64,000 nt of DNA. Source: Halomonas llamarensis (GTDB lineage Bacteria; Pseudomonadota; Gammaproteobacteria; Pseudomonadales; Halomonadaceae). The stretch's first letter is position 1; each line of letters opens with the position of its first letter. The notes under the pieces are model-generated. The model made no database searches. It was not told the DNA's origin and saw nothing but the letters and a program-made list of their open reading frames with translations. The DNA lies in the NCBI RefSeq assembly GCF_023555005.1, contig NZ_JAMJPJ010000006.1, positions 103,595-167,594 of the forward strand. The letters run 5' to 3'. Below, in pieces: positions 36,526 to 46,023 of the stretch. The position numbers and the translations under genes were made by a program.

Positions 36526-37644
36526 GTGAGAGTTGCCATTGTTCATGACTGGCTAACCACCTGGGCCGGTGCTGAAAAAGCGCTGGCCGAGCTACTCAAC
36601 TGCTTTCCCCAGGCGGAGCTATTCACGACGGTCAATTTTCTGGAGCAAGACAAGATTCCCGCATTAAAGGGAAAAGTTATCCACACCAGTTTTATTCAGA
36701 AAATGCCTCTCGCGCGGACTCGCTATAGACACTATTTACCTCTTATGCCACTAGCGGTAGAACAGTTTGACCTGAAAGGATTTGATCTCATTCTTTCCAG
36801 TAGCCATGCTGTCGCCAAGGGAGTTATTTCCGACCCCAACGCGGTTCATATATGTTACTGCTACAGTCCAATGCGCTACGCCTGGGACATGCAGCACCAG
36901 TATTTACGTGAAGCCGGAAAAGAAAAAGGCATGGTAAGCTGGTTAATTCGCTGGCAACTGCACCGCCTGAGACAATGGGATTATCTCAGTGCACAACGTG
37001 TCGACCACTTTGTTGCCATTTCAAACTATATAAAGCGGCGCATTAAAACGAGCTACCGACGAGACGCCGATGTTATTTATCCACCGGTTAACGTGAGCAA
37101 GTTCAGAAGTGATAGACCACGGGAAGACTTCTATTTAACCGCCTCCCGAATGGTACCTTACAAGCGCATGGATCTTGTGATAAAAGCATTTAATACCATG
37201 CCTGATAAACAGCTTATCGTTATTGGTGATGGCCCTGATTATACTAAGCTTGCAGCGTTAGCCGGCCCCAACGTTACACTATTGGGTTATCAGGCTGATA
37301 GCGTATTGATTGATCATCTGGAACGCACCCAGGCGTTTCTATTCATGGCAGAAGAAGACTTCGGCATCTTGCCGGTGGAAGCCCAGGCCGCTGGGGCACC
37401 GGTGATTGGTTATGGTGTAGGTGGCCTGGCAGAAACCATACTGAATAATGTCACTGGGCTTTGGGTTGAAGAGCAGACCAGTGACGCCCTTGTAAAAACT
37501 GTTCAGCAATTTGAAGCCCATAAGCGAGATGACAATATCGGATTCTCACCTGAGGTCTGCAGGCAAAGCGCAGAACGGTTTGCCACCGTCAACTTCACTT
37601 GGGCGATTCAATCGCTGGTCAATAAGCACCTGGCTATCCGTTAG
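36526..37644 (+). CDS. GT4 glycosyltransferase (mannosyltransferase-like)
   Basis: 372 residues from GTG 36526, two bases after manC. It is a GT-B fold enzyme: N-terminal VAIVHDWLTTWAGAEKALAE; C-terminal FYLTASRMVPYKRMDLVIKA and the acidic site FMAEEDFGILPVEAQAAGAP. Enzymes with this start act as mannosyl or rhamnosyl transferases in O-antigen clusters (WbaZ/WbpZ type). It is cytoplasmic and membrane-associated. Its 3' end overlaps the convergent SGNH gene by 11 bases. Confidence 0.88.
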   Translation: MRVAIVHDWLTTWAGAEKALAELLNCFPQAELFTTVNFLEQDKIPALKGKVIHTSFIQKMPLARTRYRHYLPLMPLAVEQFDLKGFDLILSSSHAVAKGVISDPNAVHICYCYSPMRYAWDMQHQYLREAGKEKGMVSWLIRWQLHRLRQWDYLSAQRVDHFVAISNYIKRRIKTSYRRDADVIYPPVNVSKFRSDRPREDFYLTASRMVPYKRMDLVIKAFNTMPDKQLIVIGDGPDYTKLAALAGPNVTLLGYQADSVLIDHLERTQAFLFMAEEDFGILPVEAQAAGAPVIGYGVGGLAETILNNVTGLWVEEQTSDALVKTVQQFEAHKRDDNIGFSPEVCRQSAERFATVNFTWAIQSLVNKHLAIR

Positions 37645-38635
37645 TCTCAGCTAAAGATTGATAGAACTGCTGGCAGCGAGCCATCGGCTGGCTACCCAGC
37701 CAGCCGGTTATCTGATGGGTATAAGCCGAGCGGGCCTCATCAACTAAATGGAAATTGGTGTCAAAGAAATCATTGGCATCACGCATGGCCGATTTAGGGC
37801 TGCCAACCCAAAAGAGGCCAGATGATCTTGCCTTGTAGGGTAATGTTTCGTAAAAGTGAGCCTCGGTAAGCGACTCGCTATAGTGTTGCTTGGATAACAT
37901 CGGTGGCGGTATGAAAACAGGGCATGCCCCTTTTGCCAGTACCTCGTCACGGAAGCGGCGAAGTCTTACCCAATCAAAACGCCCTTCACTTAACGCCTTG
38001 CCATATGTTTCAGCAGGAAGCGCGTTTAAAAAATTCCAGTGGCGCTCCTCGCGCAGTTCCCGTGCCGTATTTACCTGGTCGCCATGTTCATCCAGATTAT
38101 GCGCACCATAATCCCCGCTGACCGTAAACCCATCAGGTATTCCACGATAGCCTTCGAGAATGCGAGTGAACGACGTTTTGGCAAACACATCCAGCGCTCG
38201 CAGAACAGGAAGCTCAAGCAAGGTTTGCGGATGACTGTTGGCCCAATGTACCAGTGAACTTGAAACCGCTTCTTTACGGTTATAGAGCGGGTATTCCAGC
38301 GGTAAAAGAATCAGATCCCCTGACCCGATAACATTGTCGGCGCTGCTTAAAATAGCAGGTAGAGAAATCCCCGCATTGACCCCGAGATTAACCGCAGGGC
38401 GGTGATAGGTTTCTTCAAGATACGTACTATCAATACCAAACATTGCCCCAGAGCCCGCCAGTACCACTATCTTGGGAGACGGTAACGCATTGGCGATGTC
38501 CCGCTTATAGTGGATCGACTCGATAATCCACGCATTGTTAGGGTGAGGCTGGCCGAGTTGGCCCGCCCAAATGACAACCCATAAGGTAAATACCATCAAG
38601 CCGCCAGACGCCACTCCCTTCAAAAAACGAACCAT
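37634..38635 (-). CDS. SGNH/AlgJ-like acetyltransferase partner of MBOAT protein
   Basis: 333 residues. One N-terminal membrane anchor (GVASGGLMVFTLWVVIWAG) with the rest periplasmic. VVLAGSGAMFGIDS carries the likely Ser nucleophile, and FFDTNFHLVDEARSAYT carries the Asp/His pair of an SGNH fold. Such proteins accept acetyl groups from an MBOAT protein and place them on exported polysaccharide. It follows the MBOAT gene by 40 bases on the same strand. The family is inferred from motif and neighbour rather than strong global similarity. Confidence 0.72.
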   Translation of the reverse strand: MVRFLKGVASGGLMVFTLWVVIWAGQLGQPHPNNAWIIESIHYKRDIANALPSPKIVVLAGSGAMFGIDSTYLEETYHRPAVNLGVNAGISLPAILSSADNVIGSGDLILLPLEYPLYNRKEAVSSSLVHWANSHPQTLLELPVLRALDVFAKTSFTRILEGYRGIPDGFTVSGDYGAHNLDEHGDQVNTARELREERHWNFLNALPAETYGKALSEGRFDWVRLRRFRDEVLAKGACPVFIPPPMLSKQHYSESLTEAHFYETLPYKARSSGLFWVGSPKSAMRDANDFFDTNFHLVDEARSAYTHQITGWLGSQPMARCQQFYQSLAETNG

Positions 38636-38675
38636 CTACAAATTCCCTTGGAACGGCATGAAACTTCAATAGGCC

Positions 38676-40079
38676 CTAGAAGTTGAAATAAAGAAACGCC
38701 TGGCTGGGCAAGTCAACCATAGCCTTGATAACCACCAATATTATCCCGCCTACGACAGCACCTTGCCAGAAATAATGAGGTGGCTGCCCAAGCCGCCTTG
38801 CCCAGGCCATGCTGTTCGGCATGAACAGGACAATCAGCGTGGCCACGACTATCAACAGCCCTGGTGAGCGCAGCGTCATGACCCCCTGGCTTAGACCGGT
38901 AGCCAGGTCACCGAGTGCCCCCCAATGCCACACGGAAAGACCTGAATACAACGCCCAGGTATGTTCAAGGCTTGTTGCTCGGAAAGGCACCCAGGCCAGC
39001 ATGACGCCCACAAAGGTCACCCCCCCCCCCGCCCAGGTAGGTAACCGAAAACCTATGCACCGTTGCCACACCACCAGCCACACCAGCAGGGCACCGTGCA
39101 GGCCACCCCATAGGAGAAATTGCCAGCCCGCGCCATGCCAAAGCCCACCCAGCAGCATCGTCACCATCAAGGCAAACAGGTGGCGCGGTAAACCATGGCG
39201 GCTACCGCCGAGTGGGATATACAAATAGTCGCGAAGAAAACGCGAAAGCGTCATATGCCAGCGCTGCCAGAAGGCTTGAATGTTGTGGGCGCGATAAGGA
39301 GACGCAAAATTCTTGGGCAGTCGTATACCAAATAGCAAGGCCAGGCCAATGGCCATGTCCGCGTAGCCAGAAAAATCAAAATAAAGCTGTAAACCATACG
39401 CCCAGCCCGCCATGAGCGTATCGCCCGCCACGATTGAAGCAGCAGGCGCGCTATAAAGTTGGTCGACATAAGGGGCGAGATTATCCGCAACTAGCAGCTT
39501 TTTCGCCAAGCCCAACGACAATAAAAACAACCCCGTTTGTAACTGCGAGCTGGTCGGTGCGCCAAGCATGGCAAGCTGCGGTAAGAGGTCTCGGTGATGG
39601 ACAATGGGGCCTGCGACCAACTGCGGGAAAAAGGTGACGAATAGCCCATAGTGCTGCCAGGAACCACGCTGGGTGATGCCACGATACACATCAACCAGAA
39701 AAGCGATTTGTTGAAAAGTAAAAAACGAAATGCCTAATGGAAGAACCAGCGGGGTGATACGCGAAGCATCAACGGGCAGTGGCGACAAGAAAAAAAGGGC
39801 ATATTTAAACCAGCCAAGCAGCGCCAGGTTAGCGGCAACCCCCAGCCACAACCAGGATCGTCGGCCGCTCGCAAGATGCCCCGCCAGCCAGTAATTGAAG
39901 GCCACGCTCCCCAACAGCAAAGGCAGCAACGAAATATCCCAGAAACCATAGAAAACCAGCGAGGAAAACCCCAACCAGCCAACTAGGTAGCGAGGCTCCT
40001 GATACAAAGCCAGTAGTCTGTAAACACACCATACGAGGGGTAGAAAAACGAAAAGAAACAAAGGGGTACTGAAAACCAC
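38676..40079 (-). CDS. MBOAT O-acyltransferase (AlgI-like)
   Basis: 467 residues from GTG 40079, chosen because VVFSTPLFLFVFLPLVW is the usual AlgI/DltB N-terminus; ATG 40169 would add 30 polar residues. About ten membrane helices are present, with FTFQQIAFLVDVYRG, YFDFSGYADMAIG, FWQRWHMTLSRFLRDYLYIP and the invariant His in LLGGLWHGAGWQFLLWG. It moves acetyl groups across the inner membrane for polysaccharide acetylation. The MBOAT/SGNH pair faces opposite to the rest of the locus. Confidence 0.92.
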   Translation of the reverse strand: MVFSTPLFLFVFLPLVWCVYRLLALYQEPRYLVGWLGFSSLVFYGFWDISLLPLLLGSVAFNYWLAGHLASGRRSWLWLGVAANLALLGWFKYALFFLSPLPVDASRITPLVLPLGISFFTFQQIAFLVDVYRGITQRGSWQHYGLFVTFFPQLVAGPIVHHRDLLPQLAMLGAPTSSQLQTGLFLLSLGLAKKLLVADNLAPYVDQLYSAPAASIVAGDTLMAGWAYGLQLYFDFSGYADMAIGLALLFGIRLPKNFASPYRAHNIQAFWQRWHMTLSRFLRDYLYIPLGGSRHGLPRHLFALMVTMLLGGLWHGAGWQFLLWGGLHGALLVWLVVWQRCIGFRLPTWAGGGVTFVGVMLAWVPFRATSLEHTWALYSGLSVWHWGALGDLATGLSQGVMTLRSPGLLIVVATLIVLFMPNSMAWARRLGQPPHYFWQGAVVGGIILVVIKAMVDLPSQAFLYFNF

Positions 40080-40433
40080 AAGACGTTTCCACAGCAAAAG
40101 GAAAAAACGACTGGCAAAGGTAGCATAAAAACCGTTGCTGACGTAGTTGTCCGAGCACGTGAACCTCATCCTTTATCGGCGGCGTGCAACTAAACATGCT
40201 CAAGCAGTGTCATGACCGTTGGCAAATACGGTCGGTGATTTTTATCTCATCGTCATGGTGAATTTTGCTTGCCAAAAACGCATGCCAACCTGTTAAAGCG
40301 CGTGAGCTGATAATGATGAGTAACATCATCTAGCGGGATTAACCGACAGCGACGCTGGTTAACGCCCTGCGCTATGACTTACCATAGCGCACGTTTTTGT
40401 TTCGCAACCGCAAGGGTGCCAAAAGGTAACGGA
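40080..40433. promoter_or_regulatory. divergent region between MBOAT gene and wzm
   Basis: 354 bases without a convincing gene. It carries a GACCGT/ACGGTC hairpin near 40211-40231, TTAACC/GGTTAA arms near 40340-40362, and a strong terminator-like hairpin at 40368-40398. Promoters for both directions must lie here; no JUMPstart/ops-like GGCGGTAG was found. Confidence 0.4.
40368..40398 (+). terminator. terminator-like hairpin in wzm leader (possible attenuator)
   Basis: TGCGCTATG (40368-40376), loop ACTTAC, CATAGCGCA (40383-40391), then CGTTTTTG. It is a perfect 9-bp stem with a T-run 36 bases before the wzm start. No + strand gene ends upstream, so it would act on the wzm transcript itself. 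Confidence 0.6.
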
Positions 40434-41228
40434 ATGTTGGAATCACTGAAAGGAACATGGCGCTATCGCCAGTTCATTACCACCTCGATCCGTCACGAGC
40501 TGGTAACACGCTTTGCCCGCAGCCGCATTGGCGGCGCATGGATGATCATTCATCCGCTCTCGATGGTACTGATTTACGCGCTCGTGCTATCGGCAGTGCT
40601 GGCCGCCAAACTGCCCGGTATTGATAGCCAATACGCCTATGCCATTTACTTGACGGCAGGGATGCTTGGCTGGAGCCTGTTCAGTGAAATACTCAACCGT
40701 TGCCTGGGTGTTTTTATTGAAAACTCCAACCTGATGAAAAAGCTGGTGTTCCCCAAGGTAGCCCTGCCCGTGATTATCACCGGCTCCTGTTTGATCAATA
40801 ACCTCGCCCTGTTTGTGGTGATTCTAGTGGTATTTGCCATATTGGGCCATTTCACGCCCAGCACGCTGCCCTGGTTAATCGTGTTGACCGGCATTACCGT
40901 GTTACTGGCGCTGGGTCTGGGGCTATTATTAGGCATCCTGAATGTCTTTATCCGCGATATTGGTCAGCTTATGCCCATCGTCTTACAGTTTCTTTTCTGG
41001 TTTACCCCCGTGGTATACCCGGCGGAAATTGTCCCCGAGGCATTACAGACACTGATAGCGTTCAACCCACTGTTTCACTTGATTGGTGCCTACCATAGCG
41101 TACTGGCTTACGGCCACGCGCCGTCGGTAGCGGCTCTGGTCGGTCTAGCCGTCCTGGGCGCAGGGTTACTGTTTGTCAGCGCCATACTGTTTCGCAAGGC
41201 CAGCCCGGAAATGGTGGATGCCCTATGA
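40434..41228 (+). CDS. wzm: polysaccharide ABC-2 export permease
   Basis: 264 residues from ATG 40434 (GGTAACGGA upstream); ATG 40374 would add 20 residues and overlap the hairpin. Six membrane helices are present; the cytoplasmic N-terminus (YRQFITTSIRHELVTRFARS) and the PEIVPE-like segment VVYPAEIVPEALQTLIAFNP are typical of ABC-2 O-antigen/capsule permeases. With Wzt it moves a completed lipid-linked glycan to the periplasm. It overlaps wzt by four bases. Confidence 0.9.
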   Translation: MLESLKGTWRYRQFITTSIRHELVTRFARSRIGGAWMIIHPLSMVLIYALVLSAVLAAKLPGIDSQYAYAIYLTAGMLGWSLFSEILNRCLGVFIENSNLMKKLVFPKVALPVIITGSCLINNLALFVVILVVFAILGHFTPSTLPWLIVLTGITVLLALGLGLLLGILNVFIRDIGQLMPIVLQFLFWFTPVVYPAEIVPEALQTLIAFNPLFHLIGAYHSVLAYGHAPSVAALVGLAVLGAGLLFVSAILFRKASPEMVDAL

Positions 41229-42532
41229 GTCAATCACCTCATCAACAATCTGAGACACAGTCCACGACTCATACTCGACCCAAACCCCTGTTGGAAATAC
41301 GCGAGCTAGGCAAGGCCTACCGCCGTTACCCCAACGAACTGATGCGTGTTGCCAGCTGGTTCAGCGCGATCAAGCCTTTAGAAGAAACCTGGATACTGCG
41401 CGACGTCAACTTCGACATCGCCCAGGGGGAAGCCGTAGGCATCGTGGGCCAAAACGGCGCGGGCAAGAGCACGTTGCTTAAAATGATTACCGGCACGCTG
41501 CGCCCCACCGAAGGGTACATTCGCACCCACGGCCGCGTAGCGGCGATTCTGGAGTTGGGGATGGGCTTCAATGGCGAGCTGACCGGTCGCCAGAATGTGC
41601 TTCACTCGGCAGGCTTGATGGGCTTTACCCACGCCCAGATAGACGACGCTATGGAAGACATAGAAGCTTTTGCCGAAATTGGCGACTATTTCGACCAACC
41701 CATGCGCGTCTATTCAAGCGGCATGCAAATGCGCGTGGCGTTTTCGGTCGCCACCGCCTTCCGGCCGGAAGTCCTTATCGTCGATGAAGCGCTCTCGGTC
41801 GGCGATGCCTACTTCCAGCATAAAAGCTTTGACCGCATACGCGAGTTTCAGCGCCAGGGCACGTCGTTGCTGATTGTGTCCCATGATAAAGCCGCCATCC
41901 AAAGCCTTTGTGACCGCGCTATTTTGCTGGACCAGGGCAGAGTGCTGGAAGATGGCCTGCCCCAGGACATCATGGACTATTACAATGCCATCATCGCCCA
42001 GAAAGAAAACGCCAAGGTAGAAATCACCCCGCTGGATAGCGGTCAGATTCAAACCCGCTCAGGCTCCGGGGAAGCCAGCGTCAAACAGATCAGCCTTCAC
42101 GCTACAAATGGCAACGCGCTGGATGTGGTCGATGTCGGGCAGCCGGTGGAACTGCGTATCGAGGTGGCCATTCATGCCGATCTGCCCGAGCTCGTGGCGG
42201 GCTACAAGCTCAAAGACCGTGTCGGCCAGGACGTGTTTGGCACCAATACCTGGCACACCCATCAGGTGGAACGCCAGCTCAACGCCGGTGAAACGCTCAC
42301 TTATTGCTTGCGGTTTAACGCCAACCTGGGGCCCGGTAGCTACTCGGTATCGTTGTCGCTGCACAGAAGCGACACCCACTTAACCCACAATTACCAATGG
42401 ATTGACCATGCGCTGGTGTTTCAGATGGTCAACATGGAAAAAGACTTCTTCTTGGGCACCAGTTGGGTGATGCCCACCATTCAATGTGAACGGAAAACCG
42501 CGAAAAGTTCAGCACCTAACGAGTCAGTTTAA
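41225..42532 (+). CDS. wzt: polysaccharide ABC exporter ATPase with glycan-recognition domain
   Basis: 435 residues. The ATPase (about 18-255) has GQNGAGKST, the polysaccharide-exporter insert ELGMGFNGELTGRQN, YSSGMQMRVAFSVAT and ILIVDEAL-like LIVDEALSVGD. The C-terminal domain (about 280-415) is a Wzt_C beta-sandwich (VELRIEVAIHADLPELVAGY, FGTNTW, GSYSVSLSLH). In E. coli O8/O9a this domain binds the capped non-reducing end so that only finished chains are exported. The next gene starts with a methyltransferase, a fitting capping enzyme. Confidence 0.92.
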   Translation: MSQSPHQQSETQSTTHTRPKPLLEIRELGKAYRRYPNELMRVASWFSAIKPLEETWILRDVNFDIAQGEAVGIVGQNGAGKSTLLKMITGTLRPTEGYIRTHGRVAAILELGMGFNGELTGRQNVLHSAGLMGFTHAQIDDAMEDIEAFAEIGDYFDQPMRVYSSGMQMRVAFSVATAFRPEVLIVDEALSVGDAYFQHKSFDRIREFQRQGTSLLIVSHDKAAIQSLCDRAILLDQGRVLEDGLPQDIMDYYNAIIAQKENAKVEITPLDSGQIQTRSGSGEASVKQISLHATNGNALDVVDVGQPVELRIEVAIHADLPELVAGYKLKDRVGQDVFGTNTWHTHQVERQLNAGETLTYCLRFNANLGPGSYSVSLSLHRSDTHLTHNYQWIDHALVFQMVNMEKDFFLGTSWVMPTIQCERKTAKSSAPNESV

Positions 42533-45500
42533 TGGATTTCTATACTCGCTTTACCAACCACTTTCGTGGCGAAAAGGACGCTATCAAAGAGCGCCTTACC
42601 GTCTATGTACCGCTGTTGGCGCCCATCATGGCGCGCTACCCGGACGCCCAGGTGGTCGACCTTGGCTCTGGCCGGGGCGAGTGGCTGGAACTCATGCGGG
42701 AAAATGGCTGGCCCGCCAAAGGTATCGACACCAACGAAAGCATGGCCCAGGCGTGTAACGAAAGCGGTCTGCTTGTTGAAGTCAACGACGCCCTAACCGC
42801 TCTGCAGCAAACAGAAAGCGACAGCCTGGCAGCCGTCACCGGCTTCCATATTGCCGAGCATATTCCCTTTGATAGTCTTGTCACCTTGATCCAGGAAATT
42901 CATCGGGCGCTATTGCCCGGCGGCGTGCTGATAATCGAAACCCCCAACCCGGAAAACCTGACGGTTGGGCTGTGGAGCTTCTACCTCGACCCCACTCACA
43001 AGCACCCGCTGCCGCCGCCGTTATTGCACTTTGTGGCGACCGATTCAGGCTACGCGGAAGCCAATATCCTGCGTCTCAACGGCCCCCAGCCGCCGGAAGA
43101 CAATGCGCCGCTGCGTCATTACCTTGACTGGGTCGTCTCGGCCTACCCGGACTACGCGCTGATTGCCCACAAGCAAACCGATCAAGCCAGCGCCCCCTGG
43201 TTCGACTACCTCGACAAGCGGACCGAGGCCCAGCAGGGCAGCTTGGAAATCCTCGCCAGTAAAATCGATGAGCAAACTGAACAGCTGGCGCAAAACCAGC
43301 AAGCGTTGGATACACTGCGACAAGAGAAGCAGCTGCTGGAACAGCATAACGGCCACCTGGAACACCACCTCAACAGTGTGCTGCAAAGCCGCTCGTGGCG
43401 CATCACTCGCCCGTTGCGCAGCGTAATGGGATGGCAACGCCAGTCGTCGCAAGCCACCGGAAAGCTGCTACGACGCTTGGCGCAAATCCCCTGGCTGAAA
43501 CGGCTGGCGCTCAAGGTATTGAACCGTTTTCCGGCCCTTAAAGTGCGCATATTAAGACGCATGGCAGCCGGTGATGGTCTGTTCAGCCGGGCAGGTCAGT
43601 TCAACGAAGAAGACTTCCAGAACCTGGACCCGGAGATTACCGCGACGGTGCGCCAGGAAGCGCTCACGCTGCGCGATGCTCCGCTCGCAAGCCCCGCAGT
43701 GCCGCTGAAAGGCATCCGGTTGGAAGGCCACATCAATGGCAGCTACAGCCTGGCCGCCGTCAACCGCCATCTGCTTACCCGTTTGCACGCAAGCCACTAC
43801 GCCCCGGCGCTTTGGCTGGCGCCCCACGAGGACGAACCCGAAGCCCGGGTGCGCACGACCCCTGGCGGCGAGCAAGACGTTGCCCAGCTAAACGCGCTCA
43901 CCGAGCCCTCAGCATGGCAGGCGCTTGAAGAAACCCAGCGTATTGCGCTGTACCACCACTACCCGCTGATAACCCCTGACACGCAGCATGGGCTACCCGT
44001 GGCGCTGTTCTTCTGGGAAGAGTCCTGGGTGCCCAGCGACATGGTCGCCACCCTGAACGACCATTACGCGGGCGTTGTCGTCACCGCCTGGTTTGTCAAG
44101 AAAGTGCTCATGGACAGCGGCTGCACCTTGCCCATCCATGTGATCGCGCTGCCGCTGGTCGCCAACCCCCATGCCGCCAATGCCCATGCCCGCGATTTAC
44201 AGCGCGTCAGCCAGCAGCAAAGCGTGAACCTACTGCACGTTTCGTCAGCCTTTCCGCGCAAGGGCGTCGATGTATTGCTGCAGGCGTTTGAGCAATTGGC
44301 GACCGACGACCCCGCGCTGACGCTGACCCTCAAAACCTTCCCCAACCCGCACAACCAGGTCGAGGCATGGGTCGCGCAATACATAAGCGAGCCACACCGC
44401 GCGCGCCTGCACGTCATCATGGAAGACTACGACGCCGCGCAGATGGCTGCGCTCTACCAAGAAGCCGATATCGTCGTGTTGCCCACCCGGGGCGAAGGGC
44501 TCAACATGCCCGCCATTGAAGCGGGCGAATTCTCCCGTGCGCTGGTCGTCACCGGCTACGGCGCGCACACGGATTTCACCCCGGTGGAGCACTCGGGCTG
44601 TATCAACTACTGCTTCGACCACGCCCAGTCGCACTTCAATGCAGGCCAGGCGGTGTGGGTCGAACCCAGTGTGGCAAGCTTGGTACAGCAGGTACAGCAT
44701 CAGGCCCAAACGCTACGTCAGGGCGGCGCAAGTGCCACGCGGGCCGCCAGCAAGCTGCATGGCGCCATGCAGGCGCGCTTCTTCTCGCCAAGCGCGGTAG
44801 ATTCCGTGATGGCAGCGCTTGGTCGCCTGCGGACAAGCGCTCAGCTAACTGAGCCACCGCTGTCGTTAAGCCTCTACACCTCCTGGAACGAACCCTGCGG
44901 TGTCGGCCAGTACAGTGCCCACCTAGTGGATGCGTTACAAGCCGCTGATCCAGCGTTTAGCTTCTCGATCAATGCCCCGCAATTTAGCAACGGCCAGCAG
45001 CCATCATCGGCAGAGCAGGAGCGGTCCCTGAACGTCAAACGTGACTGGCAGCGCGGCCAAAGCCCCTCGCTGGCAGACGCCATCGGCAATGTCGTTTGGC
45101 TGCAGCATCACTTTGCGTTCTACGAACTGGACCACACGCTGCAAAAGGAAGTGCAGCAAAGCCGCCGTCAGGGTAAGCGGGTGTATATCACCTTGCACAC
45201 CACCCGCCCCGTGGTCGACTTTGACACCGCCCGCCGGCGCACGGTAGCCGCCACGCTCGCCGAATTTGACCGCGTGTTTGTGCACACCCTGGATGATTTG
45301 AACTACCTCAAGCGCATCGGCATTACCGACAACGTCACGCAGATCCCCCAGGGCGTGGATACCACGGGCGACCCCACTCAGGCGCCCGGCGGCGATCAGG
45401 CACCCCGAATTGGCAGCTTTGGCTTTCTGCTGCCGCATAAAGGCGTGAACACCTTGATTGAAGCCTTTGCCGTCCTGCGCAAGAAGCAGGCGCTACCGGA

Positions 45501-46023
45501 AGGCAGCATCTTGCGACTGGTCACCTCCGTGCGCGATGAACAAAGCTCCCAGGAAGAGCTGGCCCGCTGCCAGCGCACCGCCCAGCGACTGGGGGTCGAC
45601 AACCACATCGAATGGGAAACCGGCTTCCTGGCGCTGGAAGACGTTCAGCAGCGCCTGGCCGAATGCAACGCCTTGGTGCTGCCGTACCAGTACACTCAAG
45701 AATCCAGCAGCGCGGCGGTACGCACCGCCGTCGCCGCCTGCCCGAACATACTGACCACCCCGGCACCCATTTTTGACGAAGTTAAAGACGTGGTATGGCA
45801 GACCCGCGGCTTCGATAGCCACGACATTGCCGCAGGCATCACCCGGGTCCTCAATGCCCCAGAAACCGAGCGCAACACCTACCATCAAGCCCGCCAGGAA
45901 TGGCTGGATGCGCGCCAATGGCCGCGCCTGGGCGAGCGCTACCATCAACTCATGCAGGCCGCGCTTGTCGACCTTGCATTCGTCAGCGCGAGTCAGCACT
46001 CATCGCACAGGGAGGCGTCTTGA
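42532..46023 (+). CDS. methyltransferase / coiled coil / double GT4 fusion, putative chain terminator-polymerase
   Basis: 1163 residues from ATG 42532, overlapping the wzt stop. Residues 35-190 are a SAM methyltransferase (VVDLGSGRGEWLELM, GFHIAEHIPFDSL, IIETPNPENLTVG). About 235-285 is a heptad-rich coiled coil, followed by the SRSWRITRPLR linker common in glycan enzymes. About 385-775 is a GT4 module (LLHVSSAFPRKGVDVLLQAF; VLPTRGEGLNMPAIEAGE), and about 795-1150 is a second GT4 module (CGVGQYSAHLVDAL start). The methyltransferase-coiled coil part resembles WbdD, which caps chains and sets length as a molecular ruler. Fusion with two glycosyltransferases is unusual. Confidence 0.88.
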   Translation: MDFYTRFTNHFRGEKDAIKERLTVYVPLLAPIMARYPDAQVVDLGSGRGEWLELMRENGWPAKGIDTNESMAQACNESGLLVEVNDALTALQQTESDSLAAVTGFHIAEHIPFDSLVTLIQEIHRALLPGGVLIIETPNPENLTVGLWSFYLDPTHKHPLPPPLLHFVATDSGYAEANILRLNGPQPPEDNAPLRHYLDWVVSAYPDYALIAHKQTDQASAPWFDYLDKRTEAQQGSLEILASKIDEQTEQLAQNQQALDTLRQEKQLLEQHNGHLEHHLNSVLQSRSWRITRPLRSVMGWQRQSSQATGKLLRRLAQIPWLKRLALKVLNRFPALKVRILRRMAAGDGLFSRAGQFNEEDFQNLDPEITATVRQEALTLRDAPLASPAVPLKGIRLEGHINGSYSLAAVNRHLLTRLHASHYAPALWLAPHEDEPEARVRTTPGGEQDVAQLNALTEPSAWQALEETQRIALYHHYPLITPDTQHGLPVALFFWEESWVPSDMVATLNDHYAGVVVTAWFVKKVLMDSGCTLPIHVIALPLVANPHAANAHARDLQRVSQQQSVNLLHVSSAFPRKGVDVLLQAFEQLATDDPALTLTLKTFPNPHNQVEAWVAQYISEPHRARLHVIMEDYDAAQMAALYQEADIVVLPTRGEGLNMPAIEAGEFSRALVVTGYGAHTDFTPVEHSGCINYCFDHAQSHFNAGQAVWVEPSVASLVQQVQHQAQTLRQGGASATRAASKLHGAMQARFFSPSAVDSVMAALGRLRTSAQLTEPPLSLSLYTSWNEPCGVGQYSAHLVDALQAADPAFSFSINAPQFSNGQQPSSAEQERSLNVKRDWQRGQSPSLADAIGNVVWLQHHFAFYELDHTLQKEVQQSRRQGKRVYITLHTTRPVVDFDTARRRTVAATLAEFDRVFVHTLDDLNYLKRIGITDNVTQIPQGVDTTGDPTQAPGGDQAPRIGSFGFLLPHKGVNTLIEAFAVLRKKQALPEGSILRLVTSVRDEQSSQEELARCQRTAQRLGVDNHIEWETGFLALEDVQQRLAECNALVLPYQYTQESSSAAVRTAVAACPNILTTPAPIFDEVKDVVWQTRGFDSHDIAAGITRVLNAPETERNTYHQARQEWLDARQWPRLGERYHQLMQAALVDLAFVSASQHSSHREAS

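Noticed and set aside
46009..46022. Start of the GT2 gene at an upstream ATG (45900)
   Set aside because: That start would place 40 residues inside the preceding gene ahead of the catalytic N-terminus; the TTG at 46020 has GGGAGG just upstream and starts at the conserved block.
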